From the IMG/VR virus record IMGVR_UViG_3300033273_000316, positions 1-22,994 of that record: a DNA stretch of 22,994 nt, one strand, 5' to 3'. The stretch comes from a virus. Shown here one piece after another: positions 6,421-15,469 of this stretch. The stretch's first letter is position 1, and the number at the start of each line of letters is the position of its first letter. The notes under the pieces are model-generated. The model searched no databases and was not told the origin of the DNA. It saw only the letters and a list, made by a program, of their open reading frames with translations. Both the position numbers and the translations under genes were made by a program.

Positions 6421-9206
6421 TGAACCAGAAAGTACAGTTATTTATAGAAAATCAAGAAGTTGATATATTTCAGGATAATGCAATAAATATTGTATCGTCA
6501 ATAAAAGATTATAGAGAGCCTGATAAATTATTTACTGATTATTCACAAAACTTTAATCTTCCTGCCACTACAAGAAACAACAAGATATTTAAACACTATT
6601 ACGATTACGATATTGGAGATGGGGGTTATGATGCAAGAAAATCAAAAGAAGCAAGAATAGAAATAAACGATAGACCATTTAAGGAAGGGTATATAGTTCT
6701 TGAAAGCGTAGATTTAAAATACAATAAACCTTCAACATATAAGGTTACGTTCTTTGGTGGATTAAGATTATTAAAAGAATTATTCCAGGATTTAAAGTTA
6801 TCTGATTTAACATGGCTAGAAAATTTTGATTTTCTTAACAAAGGATATGACTCTTCTAGCACAGATGATTTACACGCATATCTAACTACAGAAAAAAATA
6901 AAACTGTAGATTCAGTTTCTTACACAAATCCAATCGTAGTTCCTTTAATATCCAACAAAGAAAGACTTTATTATAATTCAAGTACAGAATTTTATGGAAA
7001 TTTAGAAGATGGTAATTTATATTACACAGCTACCAGTCCATACGCATATCCTAACAATGGTAAAAAAAATGGATTAAACTCTCAATATATAAAACCTGCA
7101 ATAAGAGTTGCTAATATTATAAAAGCGATAGAAAAAGAGGTGAATCTAGATGTAAATACGCCTAACATAGAATTTTCTAATGACTTCTTTAACTCATCTA
7201 ACTTGGATTATTATAATTTATATATGTGGCTCAACAAAGATATTGATGAGGAAAAAGATATTGTTATAAAAAGAAAAATAATAAACACATTCAACAATGG
7301 ATTAAATACTGTTTATAGGTCAAATTCTTCAGGATATTTCCTTGAAGAGGTAATGACTATATTATCTACTGATGATGACGGAAATACAACAGGTCAAACT
7401 GCAAATAGGTTTTTAATATCAGGTGTGGAGGATGAAAGTATAGGCTCTTTAGAGTGTAGGGTAAAAATACCGTCTTCTATTGCTCCAACAGCTAAATTTA
7501 ATTTACAGGTATGGAGAAATGGTTCTTATATTAAATCTTTTGATAATATAACAGCTAGTAGTACAACTCATGATTTTAGAATTGAAAGAGATGGTAAATA
7601 TGAATTTGTAATAATTACAGAGTCAAATATAGGTGTTGAATTTAATTCAGGTTTTGAAGTTAAGTTTGTTATTAGACCTGCCAATGATGGTGATTCTTTT
7701 GGTAGAGACGGAGATGTTTTTAATGATGTAACTATTCAAGGTGGTGTTTTAGAAATATTTTCTGATGACACAAAATTCTCTATAAAAGACAATATGCCTG
7801 AAATGACAGTTTTAGAGTTTCTATCAGGGATATTTAAAATGTTTAATTTAATATGTTATATACAAAGTGATATAAATGCTACTTATGCAAATTACTCTAC
7901 TAATATTACAAATGTGAAAACGATTAGAGTAATGACATTTGATGCTTATTACGCATCTTCTAACGCAGAACTTGATATAACAGACAAAATAGATATATCA
8001 TCATCATCAGTTCACAGACAAGTTCCTTATACTAAAATAGAATTTAAATATGAAGATACTGAAGCTGTTCTTGCAGAACAACATTTATCTGAATTACGTA
8101 GTGAATGGGGTGGAGAAAAATGGGAGATAACAGAATCAAGGGCTGAAAAAAAATATGAGATTATACCACCTTTTGCACACATGAAATTTGAGCGACTAGT
8201 TGACGGAAATAATACTTCTACTATTACAGATGCTCAAGTAGGTTTTAGTATAACAAGAAGTAGTGCAAGTAAAGGAGAATATAAAGATGAGAAGTATAAT
8301 CCACATTATGGAAAGCCTTTATTGTTTTACCCTTATTACGTAAGCACAGGAACAACAATTCCTTATTTATATAAGGATAGTGGTGGTTCTTTTCAATCAA
8401 TACCGATAACCGATTATTTCATTCCGCTAAATTCAGTAGATATAAACACTTCTCAATCTAATCACTTTGGAGAAGAAGTAGATGAATATAGAGTTTATGA
8501 TTCAGAAAATCAAAGTAATGTAAATAATTTATTTAATATATATTATAAAAACTATATAACACACTTATTTGACCAAAGGTCTAGAATAACAAAATTAAAA
8601 GCAAATCTAACTAATGCTTTTCTATCTAAATATTCTTTAGCTGATAAAATAAGAGTATCAGGTAAAACTTATAGTATAAATAAAATAAATGTAAACTTAA
8701 TAAATGGTAAAGCGGATTTAGAATTACAAAGATATTACTCTATTAAATCATTTGCTTGTTTAAGTGATAGTATAGAAGTAGATATAGAAGTAACATCAGC
8801 TGGTAACTTATATGTATTTGATAATAAATTTGGTGCGTATCAAATGGGTGAAGGTGTTTATGTATTTAATGATGTACCTGCAGCTCATCCAATAGCTTTT
8901 TACAATTTTGGTAAAACAAATGAAATATCTTATACAGGAACTGTTGTAGGAGGAACTAAAGCTGGACAAGACGGAAATACATATACATATTATTCTGGTG
9001 ATGTAACAGTAACAGTAAATGGTGACTTTGGAATTATTAGCTATGAGTGTTATCATCACGGATATATGGGTGGCGAAAGCAATTTAAGTTACAACGCAGA
9101 TTGTGAGGCAGAAACTGTACCTCCTGTAACTGGAAACTTAACAGTAGATGCAACAGATATTAGTGTAGATAATGCAATTATAACAGCAGACCAAACAGAC
9201 GAATAA
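6420..9206 (+). CDS. Tail-tip / baseplate hub-like protein with C-terminal cupredoxin-like domain
   Basis: This 928-residue protein has a conserved N-terminus (YREPDKLFTDYSQNFNLPA, NNKIFKHYYDYDI) that I associate with large tail proteins of Bacteroidota phages; the long beta-rich body ends near residue 780 with a hub-like segment (LADKIRVSGKTYSINKIN). Residues ~793-890 add a separate beta domain with His823 (AAHPIAF) and Cys877, His880, Met883 in YECYHHGYMGG. That C-x2-H-x2-M spacing matches amicyanin, so type-1 copper binding is possible; similar domains occur in marine phage proteins. The last 21 residues are three heptads of the form T/S-V/A-D. It overlaps both neighbours by one base. The tail role is inferred. 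Confidence 0.5.
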   Translation: MNQKVQLFIENQEVDIFQDNAINIVSSIKDYREPDKLFTDYSQNFNLPATTRNNKIFKHYYDYDIGDGGYDARKSKEARIEINDRPFKEGYIVLESVDLKYNKPSTYKVTFFGGLRLLKELFQDLKLSDLTWLENFDFLNKGYDSSSTDDLHAYLTTEKNKTVDSVSYTNPIVVPLISNKERLYYNSSTEFYGNLEDGNLYYTATSPYAYPNNGKKNGLNSQYIKPAIRVANIIKAIEKEVNLDVNTPNIEFSNDFFNSSNLDYYNLYMWLNKDIDEEKDIVIKRKIINTFNNGLNTVYRSNSSGYFLEEVMTILSTDDDGNTTGQTANRFLISGVEDESIGSLECRVKIPSSIAPTAKFNLQVWRNGSYIKSFDNITASSTTHDFRIERDGKYEFVIITESNIGVEFNSGFEVKFVIRPANDGDSFGRDGDVFNDVTIQGGVLEIFSDDTKFSIKDNMPEMTVLEFLSGIFKMFNLICYIQSDINATYANYSTNITNVKTIRVMTFDAYYASSNAELDITDKIDISSSSVHRQVPYTKIEFKYEDTEAVLAEQHLSELRSEWGGEKWEITESRAEKKYEIIPPFAHMKFERLVDGNNTSTITDAQVGFSITRSSASKGEYKDEKYNPHYGKPLLFYPYYVSTGTTIPYLYKDSGGSFQSIPITDYFIPLNSVDINTSQSNHFGEEVDEYRVYDSENQSNVNNLFNIYYKNYITHLFDQRSRITKLKANLTNAFLSKYSLADKIRVSGKTYSINKINVNLINGKADLELQRYYSIKSFACLSDSIEVDIEVTSAGNLYVFDNKFGAYQMGEGVYVFNDVPAAHPIAFYNFGKTNEISYTGTVVGGTKAGQDGNTYTYYSGDVTVTVNGDFGIISYECYHHGYMGGESNLSYNADCEAETVPPVTGNLTVDATDISVDNAIITADQTDE

Positions 9207-9364
9207 TGATAAAATTATTAATAGAAGCATTAAAGACAGATAACTTTTATGGAGTTAGTTATTATATAGATGTAGCAAAGGGAAGGTACAAATCTCCTAC
9301 TACATGGAAAGAAATGAAAGAAAGCATTAAACGCAATAGATATGGCTACAACACAAGTAAATGA
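9206..9364 (+). CDS. Small 52-residue protein before the tape measure
   Basis: The ATG overlaps the preceding stop as TAATG, and the reading frame fills the otherwise empty 135-base gap, ending 23 bases inside the tape measure gene. The product is short, basic and helical at its start (MIKLLIEALKTDNFYGVSYY), followed by a Lys/Arg-rich C-terminus with Trp (TTWKEMKESIKRNRYG). I do not recognise a family. The position directly before a tape measure is where tail chaperones often sit, but nothing in its sequence proves such a role. Support comes from the overlap at both ends and protein-like composition. Confidence 0.55.
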   Translation: MIKLLIEALKTDNFYGVSYYIDVAKGRYKSPTTWKEMKESIKRNRYGYNTSK

Positions 9365-11432
9365 AATGATATTTCAAATCATCGTTGATGATAAAGGCGT
9401 TAAACATAAAATAGGAAACGCAACTGTATCTATAAGCAAATTTGAAAAAGAATTAAAAAAAGCTACTCAAGCAAATAAACAATTTAATGATACTTTAAGC
9501 GGTAGAGAAAGTATGATTACAAATGCTGGTTTAGCTGGTGCTACTCTTACAGAACTTGGGCGTACTATTTCAGATTTACCTTATGGTATTAGAGGTATCG
9601 CAAACAACTTATCTCAATTATCTACACTTTTTGTTACAATGGTATCAAAAGTAGATGGAAGTGTTAAAGGATTTGCAAGAGTAGGAAAAGCGTTTAAGAT
9701 GCTTACAAGTCAGCTTATGGGTCCTCTTGGACTTATATTAGCATTTCAAGCTGTAATTGCTTTATTAGATGCTTTTGCTGGGAAAAGTAAAAAAGCTGCT
9801 GAAGAGACTGATAAATTAAATGAAGCATTAAGAGGACAAGATGCTTTAAATCAATCAATGCAAGTTTACATTGATGTTTTAAAAGATGCAAACTCAACAG
9901 AAGAACAAAGATTAGTTGCTTTAGGTAAATTACAAAAACAAGGATATGATGAAACTATAGGGACTTTAGAGGAATATCAAGCAGCTTTAAAACAAGCACA
10001 AAAACTTGAAATTGCAGAATTACAAGTAAAAGATAAAATTGCAGAATCAGAAGGTAAAATAGCGGAAGCAATAAAAGAAAGAGATAAAGCTCAAAAAGAA
10101 TTAGATGAACTTCATAAAAACAGTGTTCTTCGTTACTCAAGGGAGCAAAGAATTAAAAAAGCTAACGAACTTATAGATTCAGAACAAGCAATCATTGATT
10201 CTCAATTAGACGGTATAAGAAATTTTGTGCAAGAATTAGAAAATGACCCTTCAATTGCAGGAAATCCTTTTGTTGCAGATATGTTTGGAGTTAAGAAAAA
10301 AACACCAGACAAACCTCCTGGAGAAAGTGAAGTTGCTAAAATAGTAAAAAAATTAAATGAAGAAGTACAAAAAATGTCTGCTGAAAATGCAGAAGAATTA
10401 TTAAAAATAGAAAAACAACTTGCATTAGACGAGATAAAACAAGCAGAAGGTTCACAAAAAGAAAAAAATGAAGCTATAAGATTAATTAATGAAAGATTTA
10501 ATTTAGAGTTAAAAGCATTAAGAGAAGAAGAGCTTGATGAATTTAAAGAGTATGTTTCTAAATCAGTAGAGGAATCTATGAAAGTTATAGATTCTTTGTA
10601 TAAAGATTTCTTAAACAAAAATAAACAAGCAGCAAGAGATGCACAGAAATTTATATCTGATTGGATAAAACAACAAAACAATTTATTAAGACAGTCAAGA
10701 GAACAACAAAAAATATTTAACCAAGCCTTTACTTCAACATCAGATATTTTGGGTGCTTTAAATGATTTGAGGCAAGAACACCATCAAGCTCAACTCGACA
10801 GATTACAAAGAGAAAGAGATGTTATTTTAGCAAATGACACATTGACTCAATCTGAAAAAGAAAAAAGAATTAAAGCAATAGAATCTAAAGAAATAGCAGC
10901 ACAAAAAAGAAAAATAAAATTAGAGAGAGATATGTTTACTATTGAGCAAACTTTAATGATTGCTAAAACAATAATGAATGCTAAATTTTTTGCTCAACAA
11001 CAAATAATGATGGCACAAATTGCGGTTCAGCAAGGTGTTGCCTCTGCAAGACAGATAGCTTTAGAAGGTGCAACTCAAGCTGGTAAAGCAAGTATGTCTT
11101 TAGGTACTTTTATGTCAGCATTAGGTCCTGCTGGTGTGATAGCTTTTGGTGCGTCAATAGGTGTTGCGTTAGCGAGTATTAAAAAAGCAAGAGATGCTGC
11201 TAAAAATCAAATAGCTAATTTAGTTCCTGAAGCAAACATAGGAAGTGGTGGGGCTGCACCACCAATACAAGCTCCTGCATTCAATGTAGTAGGTGCAACA
11301 CAGACAAGTCAACTTGCTCAAACAATATCACAAGCCGAGCAACAACCTATAAAAGCATATGTTGTAGCTTCTGATGTAACTACCGCACAGGAACTTGAAC
11401 GTAGTACAATTGAAGGAGCTTCTATTGGATAA
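9342..11432 (+). CDS. Tape measure protein
   Basis: A 696-residue protein with the standard tape measure layout. The N-terminus has short strands followed by charged helices; residues ~60-100 hold LTELGRTISDLPYGIRGIAN, a segment common in tape measures of Bacteroidota phages. A hydrophobic segment (MGPLGLILAFQAVIALL, ~128-144) follows. Long coiled-coil stretches rich in Glu, Lys and Gln span ~215-290 and ~340-560, and a second Ala/Gly-rich hydrophobic region lies at ~585-635. It sets tail length (about 100 nm at 0.15 nm per residue) and is expected to enter the cell envelope during infection. No lysozyme or peptidase domain is visible. Its start overlaps the 52-residue gene by 23 bases. Confidence 0.85.
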   Translation: MATTQVNEMIFQIIVDDKGVKHKIGNATVSISKFEKELKKATQANKQFNDTLSGRESMITNAGLAGATLTELGRTISDLPYGIRGIANNLSQLSTLFVTMVSKVDGSVKGFARVGKAFKMLTSQLMGPLGLILAFQAVIALLDAFAGKSKKAAEETDKLNEALRGQDALNQSMQVYIDVLKDANSTEEQRLVALGKLQKQGYDETIGTLEEYQAALKQAQKLEIAELQVKDKIAESEGKIAEAIKERDKAQKELDELHKNSVLRYSREQRIKKANELIDSEQAIIDSQLDGIRNFVQELENDPSIAGNPFVADMFGVKKKTPDKPPGESEVAKIVKKLNEEVQKMSAENAEELLKIEKQLALDEIKQAEGSQKEKNEAIRLINERFNLELKALREEELDEFKEYVSKSVEESMKVIDSLYKDFLNKNKQAARDAQKFISDWIKQQNNLLRQSREQQKIFNQAFTSTSDILGALNDLRQEHHQAQLDRLQRERDVILANDTLTQSEKEKRIKAIESKEIAAQKRKIKLERDMFTIEQTLMIAKTIMNAKFFAQQQIMMAQIAVQQGVASARQIALEGATQAGKASMSLGTFMSALGPAGVIAFGASIGVALASIKKARDAAKNQIANLVPEANIGSGGAAPPIQAPAFNVVGATQTSQLAQTISQAEQQPIKAYVVASDVTTAQELERSTIEGASIG

Positions 11433-11466
11433 TAAAACAAAATAAAATAAATATAGTTATTTAGGT

Positions 11467-12639
11467 ATGGAAAAAATAATAGAACTTATTATAGACGAGC
11501 AAAGTGAGATTAGCGGTATTGAAGCTATCTCTGTCGTTGAAAATCCTGCAATAGAAGAAGACTTTATTGCACTAAAAGAACATAAAGATATTAAACTTGC
11601 TGAAGTAGATGCAGAACAAAGAATATTAATGGGTCCTGCACTTATTCCTAATAAGAAGATATTTAGAAAAGGTGCTGATGACGATGACAATGATTACTAC
11701 ATATATTTCTCTGAAGAGACAGTTAAGAAAGCATCTGAATTATTCTTTATAAAAAGCAAACACCAAAACTCTACATTTGAACATTCATTTGAATTATCAG
11801 ATATGTCTGTTGTAGAATCTTGGCTTATAGAAGACCCAAAAAATGATAAAGCATCTGCTTATGGATTTGACTTACCAAAAGGAACTTGGATGGTATCAAT
11901 GAAAGTATTAAATGATGATGTATGGAAAGCAGTTAAAGAAGGAGAAGTAAAAGGATTTTCTATAGAAGGTTACTTTGCAGATGGACTGGAAAGACCAAAA
12001 GAAAGTATAGAAGAAAATCTTTGTAATGAATGTTTAAGTGAATTAAATGCAGAGTTTGAACTGGCAGAAGTGTTAGCAAGTTTATCTGAAGAGGTAGAAC
12101 TTGAATCTTATGGAGGATATCCACAGTCTGCAAGAAACAATGCTAAAAGAGGAATTAAATATAACGAAGCTGTAAATAATAAATGTGCAACACAAGTTGG
12201 TAAGGTTAGAGCAAGACAACTTGAAGCAGGAGAGAAGTTTACTTTACCTACTCTTAAACGCATATACTCATATTTATCAAGAGCTTCTGCTTATTATCAA
12301 GAGGGCAATAATGAAGCCTGTGGAACCATATCGTATTTATTATGGGGTGGTAAATCAATGTTAACTTGGGTAACATCTAAACTTAAAGGACTTGATGCAA
12401 TAGAAGCAGCATCAACTATTATTGATGGAAGAGCTGCTTATACAACTGTAGAAGAAGCTGAAAGAGCTGCAGAGGATATTGGATGTTCAGGTTACCATAC
12501 TCACCAGTACGAAGGTGATACTTGGTATATGCCCTGTGAGGAACACAATCTAAAAGCTCCTTGCCAAGATGGATATGAGCAGATAGGTATGAAAGATAAA
12601 GACGGTAGAAAAGTACCTAATTGTGTTCCAATAAAATGA
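11467..12639 (+). CDS. XkdF-like head maturation protease with C-terminal add-on modules
   Basis: Residues ~1-190 match XkdF-like prohead serine proteases: 'GPALIPNKKIFRK', a possible catalytic His106 (STFEHSFELSD) and Ser165 in 'VKGFSIEGYF'. The enzyme would cut the scaffold and capsid N-termini inside the prohead. After an acidic linker come three further parts: a helical domain at ~219-317 (starting YPQSARNNAKRG, with paired Cys and 'LWGGKSMLTW'), a compact 'IGCSGYHTHQYEGDTWYMPC' module, and a final 'GYEQIGMKDKDGRKVPNCVP' tail. Both later modules recur at the ends of proteases in marine and Bacteroidota phages, but their role is unknown. The gene follows the tape measure after a 34-base AT-rich gap and ends in an ATGA overlap. 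Confidence 0.7.
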   Translation: MEKIIELIIDEQSEISGIEAISVVENPAIEEDFIALKEHKDIKLAEVDAEQRILMGPALIPNKKIFRKGADDDDNDYYIYFSEETVKKASELFFIKSKHQNSTFEHSFELSDMSVVESWLIEDPKNDKASAYGFDLPKGTWMVSMKVLNDDVWKAVKEGEVKGFSIEGYFADGLERPKESIEENLCNECLSELNAEFELAEVLASLSEEVELESYGGYPQSARNNAKRGIKYNEAVNNKCATQVGKVRARQLEAGEKFTLPTLKRIYSYLSRASAYYQEGNNEACGTISYLLWGGKSMLTWVTSKLKGLDAIEAASTIIDGRAAYTTVEEAERAAEDIGCSGYHTHQYEGDTWYMPCEEHNLKAPCQDGYEQIGMKDKDGRKVPNCVPIK

Positions 12640-12854
12640 GAAGAAGAAAGAACGCAACATTAAGCTATTCATCACCAAGAAGCTCATCAAGAGCTTGTTT
12701 GTGTCCAGATGGAAGAACATATTCAAGAAAATGTTGTGATGGAACATTAGAAGCACAAGGAATAGGAAGTATTTACAAAACAACAAAATGGTTATTGCAG
12801 GAGGATGGAAGTTACATATTACAAGAAAATGACAATAAAATAAATTTAGAATAA
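12636..12854 (+). CDS. Small cysteine-motif phage protein
   Basis: A 72-residue basic protein; I chose the ATG at 12636, which overlaps the protease stop as ATGA. After a Ser/Arg-rich start it carries a compact motif, ACLCPDGRTYSRKCCDG, with four Cys in a C-x-C...C-C pattern, followed by 'GIGSIYKTT' and an acidic end. I have seen this motif in small proteins and protein ends of Flavobacteriia phages, but no function is known to me. The Cys cluster could bind metal or form disulfides. Its stop overlaps the next ATG by one base, placing it firmly in the head gene cluster. Confidence 0.65.
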   Translation: MRRRKNATLSYSSPRSSSRACLCPDGRTYSRKCCDGTLEAQGIGSIYKTTKWLLQEDGSYILQENDNKINLE

Positions 12855-13309
12855 TGGCAGATAAAAGAATATCAGAATTAACAGCAGCAACTGCACTACA
12901 AGGAGATGAAACATTTCCAGTAGTACAAAGTAGTGAAACGAAAAAAGCAACATTACATCAAGTAAAAAACTATATAGTATCAGTACATCTAACAGCGGAA
13001 GCAGATGTAGATGTAGATTTAGGTGTTTCAACTTATGAAAATACAAGAATGTTTAAGTTTAGTTGGACAGGGGGAAATGGTACTGCTGTATATACTTTGC
13101 CTGACGCAACAACAAATGAAAATAGAATTATAAGATTTGTTGCAGATAGCACATTTACTTCATCTAAACACGTTGACTTAACACCAGTAGATGGACAGAC
13201 AATAGATGGTGGTGCAAGCAGTAACAGATATAGAATAAACAAAGATTATGAAGGTATAGCTATTTGGTCAGATGGAAGTGAATGGTTTATAATTCAGAAG
13301 AAAGCATAA
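12854..13309 (+). CDS. Virion-attached fibre-like protein (head fibre candidate)
   Basis: A 151-residue protein starting with 'ISELTAATALQGDETFPVVQ' and 'KKATLHQVKNYI', an N-terminal anchor common in phage fibres and appendages. The rest is a compact beta domain (TYENTRMFKFSWTGGNGTAV ... VDLTPVDGQTIDGG ... YEGIAIWSDGSEWFIIQ) like the jelly-roll ends of small decoration or fibre proteins. Its place between protease and scaffold suggests attachment to the capsid rather than the tail, as with head fibres, but this is inferred from position. It starts in a TAATG overlap and is followed by 49 bases before the scaffold. Confidence 0.5.
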   Translation: MADKRISELTAATALQGDETFPVVQSSETKKATLHQVKNYIVSVHLTAEADVDVDLGVSTYENTRMFKFSWTGGNGTAVYTLPDATTNENRIIRFVADSTFTSSKHVDLTPVDGQTIDGGASSNRYRINKDYEGIAIWSDGSEWFIIQKKA

Positions 13310-13358
13310 AAATACAACAGAATAAATTTAATCGGTAATAACTATAAATAAGAATCTT

Positions 13359-13856
13359 ATGAAAGCAAGTGAAATTGTAACTAAAATCAAAGATGTTCTT
13401 TTGTCTTCAACTAAAGAAGAGGAAACTACTCCTGAAGTTGAGTTAAAAGAAGAAGCTCCTAAAGCTAAAAAAGAAGAAGCTAAAGAGGAGATTAAAGAGG
13501 AAGCTCCTGCTGCTAATGTGCAAAAAATTACATATTCTGCAGAAGAAGGTGCTGAAGAACTACAAGAGGACAACTACGAAGAAGACATCGTAGAAGAAGC
13601 TCCTGCTGTGGAATATGCTACTAAAGATGAAGTTTCAGAACTGAAAGCTATGGTAGAAAAACTAAAAGGTATGATTGAAGCTAAAGAAGAGGCTAAAGAA
13701 GAGGTTCCACAAGAACTATCTGCTGACGAACCTGCTGAAGCAATTAATCATTCACCAGAAAACGAAGTAAGTGAGAAAATTGGTGTTAGATTTTCACCTA
13801 ACGCAAATAGAAACACTACTTACAATAGAGTATTAAACGCAATAACTAATAATTAA
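13359..13856 (+). CDS. Capsid scaffolding protein candidate
   Basis: A 165-residue, extremely acidic and Lys/Glu/Ala-rich protein directly before the major capsid gene, the usual scaffold position. Repeated 'EEAP' segments (DNA repeat GARGAAGCTCCT near 13450, 13499 and 13593) make up the first 100 residues. A short coiled coil follows (YATKDEVSELKAMVEKLKGM), and a basic C-terminus (GVRFSPNANRNTTYNRVL) would suit contact with the capsid protein. There is no enzyme motif, and low complexity makes family comparison weak. It would be removed or cut by the XkdF-like protease. An acidic protease extension that became separate is a possible alternative origin. Confidence 0.6.
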   Translation: MKASEIVTKIKDVLLSSTKEEETTPEVELKEEAPKAKKEEAKEEIKEEAPAANVQKITYSAEEGAEELQEDNYEEDIVEEAPAVEYATKDEVSELKAMVEKLKGMIEAKEEAKEEVPQELSADEPAEAINHSPENEVSEKIGVRFSPNANRNTTYNRVLNAITNN

Positions 13857-13870
13857 TTAATTTTTAAATA

Positions 13871-14806
13871 ATGGCAACAACAACTTCAATAACTACTACT
13901 TACGCTGGTGAATTTGCAGGGAAGTATATTTCTGCTGCTTTATTATCAGGTAAAACTTTAGCAGAGGGTAATATTACAGTAGTACCTAATGTTAAATATA
14001 AACAAGTAATGAAAAAAGTGGCTACTGATGACATCGTAAAAGACGCAACTTGTGACTTCTCTGATACATCAACACTTACTCTTACTGAAAGAATCTTAAC
14101 TCCAGAAGAGTTCCAAGTGAACCTTGAGTTATGTAAAAAGGATTTTAGAAGCGACTGGGAAGCTGCTCAAATGGGATATTCTGCATTTGACAACTTACCT
14201 TCTAACTTTGCAGACTTCTTAATTGCTCACGTAGCAGATAAAGTAGCTCAAAGAATTGAGACTAACATTTGGACAGGTACTAACGCAACTGCAGGTCAGT
14301 TTGACGGATTCATCACTACTTTAGGTGCTGATTCAGACGTAGTTGACGTAACAGGTACTGCATCTACTGCAGCTAACATTATTACAGAGCTTGGTAAAAT
14401 TGCTGATGCAATTCCATCTGCTGTATATGGTTCAGAAGATATGACTATCTACTTACCAGGTAATATGTATAGAAACTACATTAGAGCTTTAGGTGGATTT
14501 GGTGCTTCAGGATTAGGAGCAGCAGGTACTAACGACCAAGGTACTCAATGGTACAATATGGGTTCTGGTTTATCATTTGATGGTATTCAAGTAGTTCACG
14601 CTCCTGGTTTATCTGACGATGACGCTGTAGCAGCTCAAAAATCAAACTTATTCTTCGGAACAGGATTACTTTCTGACCAAAACGAAGTAAAAGTAATTGA
14701 TATGGCTGACCTTGATGGTTCTCAAAACGTAAGAATCGTTATGAGATTTACTGCTGGTATTCAGCACGGAATTGGAAGTGAAGTAGTATTATACGCTACT
14801 GCATAA
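13871..14806 (+). CDS. Major capsid protein (HK97 fold)
   Basis: A 311-residue protein lying between scaffold and tail tube, with a strong isolated terminator after it. The N-terminus is Thr/Ala-rich; 'NLELCKKDFRSDWEAAQMG' and 'FADFLIAHVADKVAQRIETN' look like the spine helix and P-domain of HK97-type capsid proteins from Bacteroidota phages. The C-terminal half holds 'MTIYLPGNMYRNYIRALGG', 'GIQVVHAPGL' and a final beta segment 'VRIVMRFTAGIQHGIG'. Codons for Asn, Phe and Asp end in C more often than in the fibre genes, as expected of a highly expressed gene. No long N-terminal delta domain is present, consistent with a separate scaffold. Confidence 0.8.
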   Translation: MATTTSITTTYAGEFAGKYISAALLSGKTLAEGNITVVPNVKYKQVMKKVATDDIVKDATCDFSDTSTLTLTERILTPEEFQVNLELCKKDFRSDWEAAQMGYSAFDNLPSNFADFLIAHVADKVAQRIETNIWTGTNATAGQFDGFITTLGADSDVVDVTGTASTAANIITELGKIADAIPSAVYGSEDMTIYLPGNMYRNYIRALGGFGASGLGAAGTNDQGTQWYNMGSGLSFDGIQVVHAPGLSDDDAVAAQKSNLFFGTGLLSDQNEVKVIDMADLDGSQNVRIVMRFTAGIQHGIGSEVVLYATA

Positions 14807-14823
14807 TAAATAATTGTTCAACT

Positions 14824-14866
14824 AAAAAAAAGGTAGGTGGGAATTAATACTACCTGCCTTTTTTTA
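14824..14866 (+). terminator. Strong rho-independent terminator after the capsid gene
   Basis: AAAAAAAGGTAGGT (14825-14838) pairs with ACCTGCCTTTTTTT (14852-14865) over 14 bp with a single T-G wobble; the loop is 13 bases. The left A-run and right T-run make it able to act in both directions. It isolates capsid transcripts from the tube gene 15 bases further on. Confidence 0.85.
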
Positions 14867-14881
14867 TAAAATATAAAAATT

Positions 14882-15463
14882 ATGGCTTGTGATATCGCAA
14901 AAGGAAGAAAAGAACCTTGTAAAGATGTTGTTGGTGGAATAAAAAATCTTTATTTCGTTAACTACGGAGATTTAGGTACTGTAACTGTAACAGATGACGC
15001 TACTGGTGAAGAAATTACTAATATAACAGGAGATTCAGGAGATTTAACTTGTTACAAATACGAAGTAAAAGGAAACTCATCATTAGAGCAAACTGTTAAC
15101 TCTTCAAGAGAAAACGGAACTACTTTCTATGAGCAAACATTAAACTTAACTCTTAAGAAATTATCTAAATTAGATAATAAAGAATTAAAGTTAATGGCTT
15201 ATGGAAGACCTCACGTTGTAGTTGAAGATTACAACGGTAACTTTATGATGGTAGGACTTGAACACGGTGCAGATGTATCTGGAGGTACAGTTGTAACTGG
15301 TGCTGCTATGGGAGATTTAAGTGGATATACTTTAACTCTTACAGCTATGGAAACAAAACCTGCTGTATTTATGGCACACACTTCAGGACAAGAAGTATTT
15401 AATTCAACAGACTTTGCTGGATTAACTGGTACTATTACTATTACTGAAGGTACTAACGACTAA
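14882..15463 (+). CDS. Major tail tube protein
   Basis: A 193-residue beta-rich protein lying right after the capsid gene and enclosed by two strong terminators, as expected for a very abundant virion protein. The start 'MACDIAKGRKEPCKDVVGGI' is typical of tube proteins in Bacteroidota phages. It continues with 'YFVNYGDLGTVTVT', a 'YEVKGNSSLEQTVNSSRENG' segment that is probably the long tube loop, and strands through 'LTLTAMETKPAVFMA'. The C-terminus is Thr-rich (GTITITEGTND). The protein would polymerise in hexameric rings around the tape measure, capped by the terminator-like product of the gene at 1117. The two N-terminal Cys may pair. The family call is good; fold confirmation needs structure comparison. 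Confidence 0.65.
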   Translation: MACDIAKGRKEPCKDVVGGIKNLYFVNYGDLGTVTVTDDATGEEITNITGDSGDLTCYKYEVKGNSSLEQTVNSSRENGTTFYEQTLNLTLKKLSKLDNKELKLMAYGRPHVVVEDYNGNFMMVGLEHGADVSGGTVVTGAAMGDLSGYTLTLTAMETKPAVFMAHTSGQEVFNSTDFAGLTGTITITEGTND

Positions 15464-15469
15464 TATAGG

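Noticed and set aside
10202-10681. A 159-codon - strand open frame inside the tape measure gene.
   Set aside because: It is antisense to a strongly supported coiled-coil protein; its Ser/Phe/Leu-rich product is what the reverse of Lys/Glu/Ala codons gives.
13359-13700. Repeated GAAGAAGCTCCT segments as a possible DNA repeat element or binding site array.
   Set aside because: They are in frame and explained by the Glu-Glu-Ala-Pro repeats of the scaffold candidate; spacing is irregular.
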